Notes under the pieces: generated by a model
Seen by the model: only the letters and a program-made list of their open reading frames with translations
Databases searched by the model: none
What the model was told of the DNA's origin: nothing
Part shown: one piece after another, positions 1-5,530 of the stretch
Position numbering within the stretch: position 1 is the stretch's first letter
Layout: every line of letters begins with the position of its first letter
Source: Bacteroidales bacterium
Lineage (GTDB): Bacteria; Bacteroidota; Bacteroidia; Bacteroidales; UBA1556
NCBI GenBank assembly: GCA_029935325.1
Contig: JAOZKO010000200.1
Span: forward strand, 1 to 5,530
Direction of reading: 5' to 3'
Length of the DNA: 5,530 nt
Position numbers and translations under genes: made by a program

Positions 1-7
1 GGTGTAA

Positions 8-24
8 TGGACAAAAAGGAGGCT
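8..24 (+). repeat. Left terminal inverted repeat, outer copy
   Basis: The sequence TGGACAAAAAGGAGGCT is the reverse complement of 1206-1222. The match extends to 21 bp (5-25 against 1205-1225), which makes this the better partner of the right end than the inner copy at 48-64. Confidence 0.85.
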
Positions 25-47
25 AATTTTTAGTGCAAGTGCTCATG

Positions 48-64
48 TGGACAAAAAGGAGGCT
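48..64 (+). repeat. Left terminal inverted repeat, inner copy in direct orientation
   Basis: This is a second perfect copy of TGGACAAAAAGGAGGCT, in the same orientation as 8-24 and starting 40 bp later. It matches the right end over exactly 17 bp, with mismatches on both sides. It may be the true end, a subterminal transposase-binding site, or the trace of a nested insertion or end duplication. Confidence 0.85.
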
Positions 65-80
65 GTTTTTATCAACAATA

Positions 81-112
81 TTTGGCTATTAGATATTGTA
101 TAATTACCTTTA
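81..112 (+). promoter_or_regulatory. Predicted Bacteroidota-type promoter for the small RNA
   Basis: TTTG at 81-84 is followed after 20 bases by TACCTTTA at 105-112. This fits the -33 TTTG and -7 TAnnTTTG elements known from Bacteroides and Flavobacterium, with one mismatch (final A instead of G) and normal spacing. It would start a transcript at about 118-121. The structured segment and terminator that follow raise its credibility. Confidence 0.5.
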
Positions 113-118
113 CATAAT

Positions 119-222
119 CAAGCAAAACGGAAGTGAGCTCTGCTGGGGAGCAACTCGCCAGGGATAGTTTGATAACCGACAAAAATGTCACAATTAGGAG
201 TTCATATTGAGCTCCTTTTTTT
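119..222 (+). ncRNA. Predicted structured small RNA inside the insertion sequence
   Basis: No open reading frame of meaningful length lies here, yet the segment has a promoter-like pair upstream, a locally GC-rich core, several hairpins and an intrinsic terminator. Visible helices are: 143-146 with 158-161 (CTGG/CCAG) continuing after a G-G mismatch as 148-150 with 154-156 around a CAA loop; 178-181 with 186-189 (GACA/TGTC) around an AAAA loop; and 197-204 with 208-215, the terminator. CGG at 128-130 can also pair with CCG at 176-178 and would enclose the first hairpin. The RNA would end 18 bp before the transposase stop codon, so it converges on the transposase gene without overlapping it unless transcription reads through. 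I do not recognise the family. The exact 5' end is inferred from the promoter. It could regulate the transposase, be a passenger, or be a degenerate relic. Confidence 0.5.
197..222 (+). terminator. Intrinsic terminator of the small RNA
   Basis: An 8-bp stem (197-204 with 208-215, one G-T wobble, loop of three) is followed directly by seven T at 216-222. The T tract is on the plus strand only, so it stops plus-strand transcription and is not the transposase terminator. Confidence 0.75.
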
Positions 223-240
223 ATGATATTTTTAGAGGTT

Positions 241-1154
241 CTATGCCTTCAAAAACCCATCAATAAATTTCTTTTTTCGCGTTAGCGATAAGCCGTTGTG
301 ATTTCTTAATTTATTTTTCAAATCAGAAAAATGACCTTCTAATGCATTAGTTGTATTTGGGATATTTAACTCAATATAATCATACCATGTAAAGAGCCAC
401 GGTAGATTTGTTTTCAGACTTCTATTAGCACTTCTTAACCGCTTGTGTGTATAGAAGGATTTTCCCGTCTCTTCATTTATAGTTCGTTCGTTTAAGAAGG
501 ATTTCCACTTAATGTTCCATAAACTTAATGCACCTTCAAAGGACTCTCTATCGGTACTTTTCATCATTCTAACAATTTCCTTTAACTCAATAGAGGCAGG
601 CATTCTAGGATTTTTTGTTATATACCTTCTAATAATTGCAGCTTGATGAAATTGACACATTTGAACAGGTGTTTTCTCAAATGATGTAAGCAGACCTTTT
701 CTTCCATCACAAACTATTGCAATGACTTCAAAACCTTTATTTATTAACTCTTCTATTCCCTTTCTATAAAGCTCATTTGTCTCATATCTTACATAGTATT
801 TTAATAGATTTTCTCCCGTCAAAGAGTCCTTAAAAAGCATTACTCCAAACTCAGTTCCCCAATACGAAGTGTCCATCAGAATAATAACTTTTCTTGGAAT
901 CTTTGTTGTGATTTTTAGATCATAGGAGTCAATCTTTCTTTGGATGGTTTTTTGAGAACATTTATACTTTTTTGCAAGTTGAAAATAGGTCTGTTTACCT
1001 TCTCTATATTCTAACCATATTTGTTCAGGATTTCGACGAGAACCTCCCATAAATTGTTTCCCACAGGCATAGCATTTATACTTCTGTTTCCCGTTTCTTA
1101 TGCCATTCTTTTTAATAATTGTACTGCCACAATAAAAGCATTTTTTTTATTCAT
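241..1154 (-). CDS. IS256-related transposase, variant Zn-binding type; start separated from the body by a frameshift
   Basis: This is the transposase that would cut and join the element ends. The uninterrupted frame with an ATG runs from 1050 to 241 (269 aa). In that numbering it has a helix-turn-helix-like segment at about 18-41, then a DDE core with D60 (MDTSYWG), D115 (VCDGRKGL), the CxxH motif C132-H135 (CQFHQ) and E238 (NALEGHFSDLK). The CxxH insertion between the second D and the E is typical of IS256/MULE-type transposases. The same frame continues upstream of M1 for another 32 codons and encodes a zinc ribbon, CFYC, then 18 residues, then CYAC followed by GKQF. That ribbon has no in-frame start: a stop lies at 1147-1149, and the plausible ATG at 1152-1154 is in another frame across an A8 run (1141-1148). 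Adding one A gives a 304-aa protein. Without it, the ATG at 1154 yields only 18 codons. The gene may use slippage, carry an inactivating indel, or contain a homopolymer sequencing error. The C-terminus looks intact. Confidence 0.85.
1141..1148 (-). other. A8 slippery run at the start of the transposase
   Basis: On the coding strand the start reads ATG AAT followed by eight A and then TGC. Nine A (or six) would put the ATG at 1154 in frame with the Cys-rich zinc ribbon. Eight A leads to a stop at 1098-1100 after 18 codons. The run is of a length at which transcriptional slippage is known in bacteria. Confidence 0.7.
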
Positions 1155-1170
1155 AACCTTTGATTTACTG

Positions 1171-1199
1171 CAAAACTAGTAAATATAAGGGTTCACAAA
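1171..1199 (-). promoter_or_regulatory. Predicted transposase promoter
   Basis: Read on the minus strand, TTTG (1199-1196) is followed after 17 bases by TAGTTTTG (1178-1171), a perfect match to the Bacteroidota -7 element TAnnTTTG. The spacing is at the short end of the usual range. Transcription would begin at about 1165, leaving a leader of roughly ten bases before the ATG at 1154. This supports 1154 as the intended start. The promoter lies next to the right inverted repeat, so a transposase bound at that end could repress it. Confidence 0.6.
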
Positions 1200-1205
1200 C
1201 TTTAT

Positions 1206-1222
1206 AGCCTCCTTTTTGTCCA
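1206..1222 (-). repeat. Right terminal inverted repeat
   Basis: The reverse complement reads TGGACAAAAAGGAGGCT, identical to 8-24 and 48-64. With the outer left copy, the identity extends to 1205-1225. No second copy was seen near this end, so the duplication is on the left side only. Confidence 0.85.
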
Positions 1223-1230
1223 TTAGGCCA

Positions 1231-1268
1231 AAAAATGCTATTCTTTAAATTAAAAGAATAGCATTTTT
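1231..1268 (-). terminator. Strong intrinsic terminator behind the lolA-like gene
   Basis: A perfect 16-bp stem (1231-1246 with 1253-1268) encloses a 6-base loop. It has an A run on the left and a T run on the right, so it can act on both strands. For the lolA-like gene it lies 29 bp beyond the stop codon. For plus-strand transcription it would block read-through from the insertion sequence into the host genes. The element's right end is only a few bases away. Confidence 0.8.
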
Positions 1269-1297
1269 ATTTATTTGTAATTAGAGTCAATTTTAGA

Positions 1298-1945
1298 TTA
1301 CCTCAAATCCACAACATCAGCATCAGGAAATTTTGCTGGATCTAATGTGAAATAATTTGCAGGAAGTATAAGATTTGAACTGAACTTATTTACAGTAAAA
1401 ATATACTCTACATTATCCTTCTCATAAATCTTTGCTTCTACAACCCAGCTATCAGCTTTGCTAATCTTAAGCCTTACTTTATAATACGATTTACCTTCTA
1501 TTGGTGTTAAATCAATTATATAATACTCTTTACCTTTTTCCTTTACTGTTTTAATTAGCTTTGCTTTATGACTATCGTCGATGGATGTAAGCAACTTCAA
1601 GAAACTAAAAGCATCTTTTGAATCTTTTGTATTGCTTATCTGAATTTCTTCAGCATCTGGATCATAGTTCCACATTGTAGTACCATCAGAAATAATATTG
1701 CGACCCATAATATGAAGATTATACTTATCGCCTTGCATAACTATATTTCCTGCTAACTCATTATCAATCTTATGAGCTTTATCTACCATTCTATAGGTAA
1801 ACTCAAATTTCATGTTTTTAAATGACTTGGCTTTTGCAGCCACTTTCTCAAGTATCTTTTTTGCTTTTGCATCATCCACTTGTGCATTTGACAATTGGCT
1901 AAATGAAAACAAAAACAATACTAATATATACAGAACTTTACTCAT
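1298..1945 (-). CDS. lolA: LolA-like outer-membrane lipoprotein carrier protein
   Basis: LolA proteins pick up lipoproteins released from the inner membrane by the LolCDE transporter and carry them across the periplasm. The 215-aa product has a Sec signal peptide, a short basic start and a hydrophobic stretch at 4-18, with likely cleavage after A21 (SNA before QVDD). The mature part has the pattern of the Bacteroidota LolA-like group: a helical start (AKKILEKVAAKAKSFKNM, 27-45), alternating beta strands, the segment ISDGTTMWNYDPD at 85-97, then SYYKVRLKIS at 153-162, and the C-terminal ending NYFTLDPAKFP to VVDLR. Its length is normal for the family. It lies 57 bp downstream of ftsK on the same strand, the order also seen in proteobacteria, and is probably co-transcribed with it. 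No distinct promoter was found in the gap. Carrier function is inferred from family and context. Bacteroidota LolA-like proteins are divergent, so some caution remains. Confidence 0.85.
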   Translation of the reverse strand: MSKVLYILVLFLFSFSQLSNAQVDDAKAKKILEKVAAKAKSFKNMKFEFTYRMVDKAHKIDNELAGNIVMQGDKYNLHIMGRNIISDGTTMWNYDPDAEEIQISNTKDSKDAFSFLKLLTSIDDSHKAKLIKTVKEKGKEYYIIDLTPIEGKSYYKVRLKISKADSWVVEAKIYEKDNVEYIFTVNKFSSNLILPANYFTLDPAKFPDADVVDLR

Positions 1946-2002
1946 AATTTAATGCTTAAAATTAATTTAATATTGAATGGTAAAAATAGTTAAAAAAGTA
2001 AA

Positions 2003-4534
2003 CTATTTATTACCGTTTCGTAGATCTTCCAAAAACTGTTCCAAAAGCACCAAATCACTGATAAGAACCTCTCGAGCCTTACTTCCACCGAATGGACCTA
2101 CAATTCCTACAGCTTCCAATTGATCTATAATTCTGCCAGCTCTATTATAGCCTAACTTCATTTTTCGTTGAATTAGTGAAGTACTACCCTGCTGATGTGT
2201 TACTATTACTCTTGCAGCATCTTCAAAAAGCACATCTCTATCTTCCATATCAATATCTGGTTTTCCACTATCTTCATCACCAACAAACTCTGGCAAATTA
2301 AAAGCTGAGGCATAACCTCTTTGCTCACTAATATAATCAACAATATCCTCCACTTCAGGAGTATCCACAAAAGCACATTGCAAACGAGTTAAACCATCTC
2401 CTTTTGAAAACAGCATATCTCCCCTGCCTATAAGTTGGTCAGCTCCACCAGCATCTAAAATTGTTCTAGAATCAATTTTGGAAGTTACACGAAACGCAAT
2501 CCGAGCTGGAAAATTGGCCTTTATAAGACCTGTTATAACATTTACTGATGGCCGTTGAGTAGCCACTACCAAATGAATTCCAATTGCACGAGCCAACTGA
2601 GCTAATCTAGCAATTGGTGTTTCAATTTCCTTTCCAGCAGTCATTATTAAATCTGCAAACTCATCAATAATTAATACAATATAAGGAAGGAATCGGTGCC
2701 CATTTTCAGGATTCAACTGGCGCTTAATAAATTTAGCATTATACTCTTTTATATTCTTTGCTCGCGCATTTTTAAGAAGCTCATAACGATCATCCATCTC
2801 AATACAAAGAGAATTTACAGTAGCTACAACCTCCTTATTATCAGTAATAATAGCATCAGCACGATCAGGAAGCTTTGCTAAATAATGTTTTTCTATTTTC
2901 GAAAATAGCGAAAACTCTACTTTCTTAGGATCCACCATTACAAACTTAAGCTGTGCTGGGTGCTTTTTATAAAGCAAGGATGTAATAATAGCATTTAATC
3001 CAACAGACTTTCCTTGACCTGTTGCTCCTGCCACTAGTAAGTGCGGCATTTTGGCTAAATCAAAAACAAAGGTCTCATTTGAAATAGTTTTACCAATAGC
3101 TACTGGAAGATCAAATGTTGAACTTTGGAACTTCTCACTAGCAATAATAGTGCGCATTGATACTATCTCAGGATTTTTGTTTGGTACTTCTATTCCAATT
3201 GTTCCTCTACCAGGTATTGGTGCAATTATCCTTATACCCAATGCTGCCAAACTCATTGCTATATCATCTTCCAAATTTTTAATTTTAGAAATTCTAACTC
3301 CTGCTGCAGGTATAATCTCATATAAAGTAATGGTTGGCCCAATAGTGGCCTTAATTTTATCAATTTCAATGGAATAATTCAATAATGTCTTTACAATCTT
3401 ATTCTTATTCTCCTCTAGCTCTTCCTTATTTATTGTAATCTCATTACTACTACTATGCTCTTTTAATAAGTCTAAAGACGGATTAAGAAATCCTCCCAAA
3501 TCCTCTGTAGGATCATATACAGTATCAATTCCATGTGTCCTTTCTATATCACCTCCTTCAATCAGTTCTTCATTTGCTGATTCTTCTATACTCAAATCAA
3601 GCTCCTCAGAATCCTCAGGCAATGCTTCACTTTCCTTTTCAATATTCTCTTCAGGAATAACGGATTCAATCTCTAAACTCAAGCCATCATCTTCTGACGA
3701 TTCCTCCGTCTTAAGTTCTTTATCGATATTTACCTCAAATTCAAAATCACTATCGCTATTTGACTCTTCATTAGAACCTTCATTTTCTAATACAGCCAAC
3801 TGATTAATATTCAAGCCATCCACCTCATAATCATTCAAATCATGAGTTTCCTCCTCTTGAACATCTTTTGGAGAAAGATACTTTAATAAATCAAAAGCAA
3901 AAACGGCAAAACTAATTAGAGAAAAGAATATTATTATTATAGTTCCTGGCTTTCCGATTAATCCAATAAAATATTGACCAACTTCATAACCAAACATACC
4001 ACCTAGAACCGATGCTTTTGGCCCTTGAATAAAGAATCCCAGACTAATAGAAATCCATACTATTGCAAACAAACTATGCTTTAAAGCTTTTTTAAGAGAA
4101 AGGAACTTAAAATCAAACATCCAACCCAAGCCAATAATAAAGCTGATGTATAGAAAGAAAAATGACGAAATTCCAAACCAATTTTTAATAAAAATTTGTG
4201 AAAGTGCAGCTCCTAGCCTACCAGTGATATTATGTACAACTATATCCTGATCAAAAAGAATACGGCTAAAACTAATATTTGAAAAAATATCATCAGCATC
4301 CCAGCTAAACCAGCTGATTAAATAAGAGCTAAAAGCAATAAATAAATATGCTGTAACTAGTAGCAGAAAAAGCCCAGAAATACGAACAAACCTTTCGTCG
4401 CGCAAAGTATCACCAATAGCTGACAAACTCATACCACTACTGGACTTCTTCGACTTCTTTTTCCTCTTCTTTTTCTTATCTCCCTTACTATCTTCAGAAC
4501 CTATGGCGTTCTTAACTGATTTTGATTTTCCCAT
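2003..4534 (-). CDS. ftsK: DNA translocase FtsK/SpoIIIE family
   Basis: FtsK is a hexameric ATP-driven DNA pump at the division septum that moves the chromosome termini into the daughter cells and, in many bacteria, activates XerCD recombination at dif. The 843-aa product has a very basic N-terminus (KKKKRKKKSKK at 20-30) and about four membrane segments (near 52-76, 120-140, 153-169, 186-216). An acidic, low-complexity linker follows at about 225-335. The alpha/beta translocase domains run from about 370. The Walker A motif GATGQGKS is at 503-510 and the Walker B segment LIIDEFADL at 621-629. The conserved VVATQRPSVNVITGLIKANFPARIAFRV region is at 656-683. The C-terminal winged-helix gamma domain at about 765-830 contains LIQRKMKLGYNRAGRIIDQLE, which recognises the KOPS-type polar DNA motifs and contacts XerD in studied homologues. 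The length is typical of Bacteroidota FtsK, with a far shorter linker than in E. coli. The protein is intact. The start is supported by the basic tail in front of the first membrane segment. Confidence 0.97.
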   Translation of the reverse strand: MGKSKSVKNAIGSEDSKGDKKKKRKKKSKKSSSGMSLSAIGDTLRDERFVRISGLFLLLVTAYLFIAFSSYLISWFSWDADDIFSNISFSRILFDQDIVVHNITGRLGAALSQIFIKNWFGISSFFFLYISFIIGLGWMFDFKFLSLKKALKHSLFAIVWISISLGFFIQGPKASVLGGMFGYEVGQYFIGLIGKPGTIIIIFFSLISFAVFAFDLLKYLSPKDVQEEETHDLNDYEVDGLNINQLAVLENEGSNEESNSDSDFEFEVNIDKELKTEESSEDDGLSLEIESVIPEENIEKESEALPEDSEELDLSIEESANEELIEGGDIERTHGIDTVYDPTEDLGGFLNPSLDLLKEHSSSNEITINKEELEENKNKIVKTLLNYSIEIDKIKATIGPTITLYEIIPAAGVRISKIKNLEDDIAMSLAALGIRIIAPIPGRGTIGIEVPNKNPEIVSMRTIIASEKFQSSTFDLPVAIGKTISNETFVFDLAKMPHLLVAGATGQGKSVGLNAIITSLLYKKHPAQLKFVMVDPKKVEFSLFSKIEKHYLAKLPDRADAIITDNKEVVATVNSLCIEMDDRYELLKNARAKNIKEYNAKFIKRQLNPENGHRFLPYIVLIIDEFADLIMTAGKEIETPIARLAQLARAIGIHLVVATQRPSVNVITGLIKANFPARIAFRVTSKIDSRTILDAGGADQLIGRGDMLFSKGDGLTRLQCAFVDTPEVEDIVDYISEQRGYASAFNLPEFVGDEDSGKPDIDMEDRDVLFEDAARVIVTHQQGSTSLIQRKMKLGYNRAGRIIDQLEAVGIVGPFGGSKAREVLISDLVLLEQFLEDLRNGNK

Positions 4535-4657
4535 TTAATCTAAAATTTATTGACCTACAATACTTTATCCTATAAAACTAATTTATAAATACTGCTTATT
4601 TGTGTAAAAGTATAAAATGAATTAAATCTAAATCTAAGAATGGAACTTACTTTTCAC

Positions 4658-4689
4658 CATTGCAATGTGGAAAAAAAGCATTGGCAATA
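4658..4689. promoter_or_regulatory. Two similar palindromes 21 bp apart upstream of ftsK
   Basis: CATTGCAATG at 4658-4667 is a perfect 10-bp palindrome. CATTGGCAATA at 4679-4689 has the same half-sites (ATTG and CAAT) around one extra G. Their starts are 21 bp apart, about two helical turns, which would suit a dimeric regulator binding one face of the DNA. They lie 124-155 bp upstream of the ftsK start. In AT-rich DNA such short motifs can arise by chance. I found no convincing TTTG/TAnnTTTG pair in 4535-4700; the nearest is TACTTTTA (4612-4605, minus strand) without a partner. Confidence 0.25.
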
Positions 4690-4701
4690 TCTAAATAACA
4701 A

Positions 4702-4732
4702 CAATAGCCATGAATTTCATCCATGGCTATTG
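4702..4732 (-). terminator. Probable terminator of the exported-protein gene
   Basis: A perfect 11-bp stem, CAATAGCCATG (4702-4712) with CATGGCTATTG (4722-4732), encloses a 9-base loop. It lies 55 bp beyond the stop codon of the minus-strand gene that ends at 4788. The minus-strand sequence after it is T-rich (TTGTTATTTAG) but lacks an unbroken T run, so termination may be only moderate and some read-through into ftsK is possible. Confidence 0.55.
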
Positions 4733-4787
4733 CTATTAATTCTCCCAAAGGAAAACCTTTAGTAAGTAGCTGTTAAAAAAGAATTAT

Positions 4788-5489
4788 TTATTCTCCAATT
4801 AAATATTTCTGTAATTCTTCAGCATCAGTAAATTCTTTATAATCATCTGGCATATAAAACTCCAGTTCTTTTACTTTACCTTTAATAACTTCTGTCACTT
4901 CCATTTTTACAACCATTTTTGGTGTAACCTGATAAAACTCCATTAACATTCCATCAATGCCTTCATACTCACTATCTTTATTGTCTTTTAAACTTCCTAA
5001 TTCAGAAGTATAATAAACGCTATACATTTGCTCCTCTGCATCAACACTATCTTTAGGTGTAAAGGTAACAACAGCTTTTTTACAAGTATAACCAGCAATA
5101 ATTTTGGTATCACCTGACATATCAATTTGAGTGGTAAAAGATTCCAATGAATCATTAGTTACTTCACTATACTTCCTCGTAAATGCAGCTTTTTTCATCC
5201 CATACTCAACCATTACGATATACTTATCTGCATCAGGCTTAATCAATGTAGTCTGTACAACTGGACCCATTACTTCATCAAACAATGACATTCCATCATA
5301 CATTTTTACTTTAATTGATTTTGGCAATTTAGTCCTTTGTACTTCCGACAACTCTTCACTATCATAGCTTATAGCATATGTGATAGTACCTCTAAATTGC
5401 TTTGATTTTTTCTTTTTCTTTGGAGTTAATGAACTTAAAACCACAACAGCAAAAATTGCAATTAATCCTAGGCTAATTATTCTTTTCAT
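4788..5489 (-). CDS. Exported protein of unknown function, GLPGLI-like / DUF4412-like
   Basis: The 233-aa product starts MKR followed by a hydrophobic stretch at about 4-21, then a lysine run (KKKKKSK, 24-30). This could be a signal peptide or a single membrane anchor. There is no lipobox cysteine. The rest is rich in predicted beta strands, beginning FRGTITYAISYD (32-43). Two features recall the secreted GLPGLI group of Bacteroidota: IAGYTCKKAVVTF (131-143), which resembles the group's 'GY-C-KA' strand, and YEGIDGMLMEFY (175-186), which occupies the place of the GLPGLI motif with I, D and M in place of L, P and L. The usual tryptophan before 'YT' is absent (SVYYTSELG, 157-165). No catalytic residues are apparent and no function is known. 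It lies upstream of ftsK on the same strand but is separated by 253 bp containing a stem-loop, so it is probably a separate transcription unit. The assignment is by motif recognition only. Confidence 0.7.
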   Translation of the reverse strand: MKRIISLGLIAIFAVVVLSSLTPKKKKKSKQFRGTITYAISYDSEELSEVQRTKLPKSIKVKMYDGMSLFDEVMGPVVQTTLIKPDADKYIVMVEYGMKKAAFTRKYSEVTNDSLESFTTQIDMSGDTKIIAGYTCKKAVVTFTPKDSVDAEEQMYSVYYTSELGSLKDNKDSEYEGIDGMLMEFYQVTPKMVVKMEVTEVIKGKVKELEFYMPDDYKEFTDAEELQKYLIGE

Positions 5490-5530
5490 CTTATAAAAAA
5501 ATTTAATATTATTTTAAAATTTAGCTTAAA

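Larger units (their letters stand above)
5..1225 (-). mobile_element. IS256-related insertion sequence (variant Zn-binding type), about 1.2 kb
   Basis: A transposase gene on the minus strand is bracketed by inverted repeats. Positions 5-25 match the reverse complement of 1205-1225 perfectly over 21 bp, with the 17-bp core TGGACAAAAAGGAGGCT. A second copy of the core lies at 48-64, so the left boundary is either near 5-8 or at 48. Inside the element are the transposase (241-1154), its promoter next to the right end, and a non-coding block at 65-240 with a predicted plus-strand small RNA. I found no convincing direct repeat flanking either possible boundary, and only seven bases are visible left of the outer copy. 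The family assignment rests on the transposase (zinc ribbon, helix-turn-helix, DDE with a CxxH insertion), not on a database match. Confidence 0.85.

Noticed and set aside
32..43. Tandem AGTGCA/AGTGCT between the two left repeats
   Set aside because: Two 6-base units with a mismatch are within chance expectation.
8..64. AAGGAGG inside the terminal repeats as ribosome-binding sites, with the short peptides at 7-33 and 45-92
   Set aside because: The motif is part of a repeat also found inverted at the right end, the peptides are 8 and 15 codons, and Bacteroidota rarely rely on Shine-Dalgarno sites.
119..222. OMEGA/HEARO-type guide RNA or hammerhead ribozyme
   Set aside because: There is no IscB, IsrB or TnpB gene in the element, and the conserved hammerhead core (CUGAUGA with GAAA) is absent.
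1984..2008. Hairpin AAATAGTT/AACTATTT at the ftsK stop as a terminator between ftsK and lolA
   Set aside because: The stem is only 8 bp, almost all A-T with two G-C pairs, and it overlaps the stop codon; it would be too weak to count as a terminator.
2696..3377. Plus-strand open frames at 2696-2881 and 3051-3377
   Set aside because: They lie wholly inside ftsK on the opposite strand, whose protein is conserved throughout; they have no recognisable domains.
4605..4612. TACTTTTA as the ftsK promoter -7 element
   Set aside because: It lacks the final G, and no TTTG or TTG lies at the right distance upstream on the minus strand.
5131..5367. Plus-strand open frame of 78 codons
   Set aside because: It is antisense to the exported-protein gene and shows no domain or start signal.

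Overview
The window looks like chromosomal DNA from a member of the Bacteroidota. The support is the AT-rich sequence, start codons without clear Shine-Dalgarno sites, promoters of the TTTG / TAnnTTTG type, a Bacteroidota-style LolA-like protein, and a secreted protein resembling the GLPGLI group. I cannot name the genus.

Region 1 (about 5-1225) is an insertion sequence of the IS256-related 'variant Zn-binding' type. Its transposase gene lies on the minus strand. The right end carries a terminal inverted repeat, and the left end carries two direct copies of it, 40 bp apart. The transposase has D, D, E and CxxH residues in the expected order, but its N-terminal zinc ribbon is out of frame with the only good upstream ATG because of a run of eight A. 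Between the left repeats and the transposase stop lies a plus-strand promoter-structured RNA-terminator unit of about 100 nt. It is the least explained part of the window.

Region 2 (1231-4534) holds a 16-bp bidirectional-looking terminator, then lolA-like and ftsK genes on the minus strand, transcribed in the order ftsK then lolA with a 57-bp gap. FtsK is a full-length membrane-anchored DNA translocase that clears chromosome termini at the division septum. The LolA-like protein is a periplasmic lipoprotein carrier. The ftsK-lolA pairing is common in other bacteria, so this is core genome, and the insertion sequence sits just beyond the end of the pair.

Region 3 (4535-4787) is a 253-bp intergenic stretch with a stem-loop behind the next gene and two similar palindromes 21 bp apart upstream of ftsK. 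Region 4 (4788-5489) encodes a small exported protein with a divergent GLPGLI-like signature, also on the minus strand.

No CRISPR array, tRNA or rRNA was seen. The best candidates for something undescribed are the small RNA inside the insertion sequence and the A8 frameshift that gates the transposase zinc ribbon.
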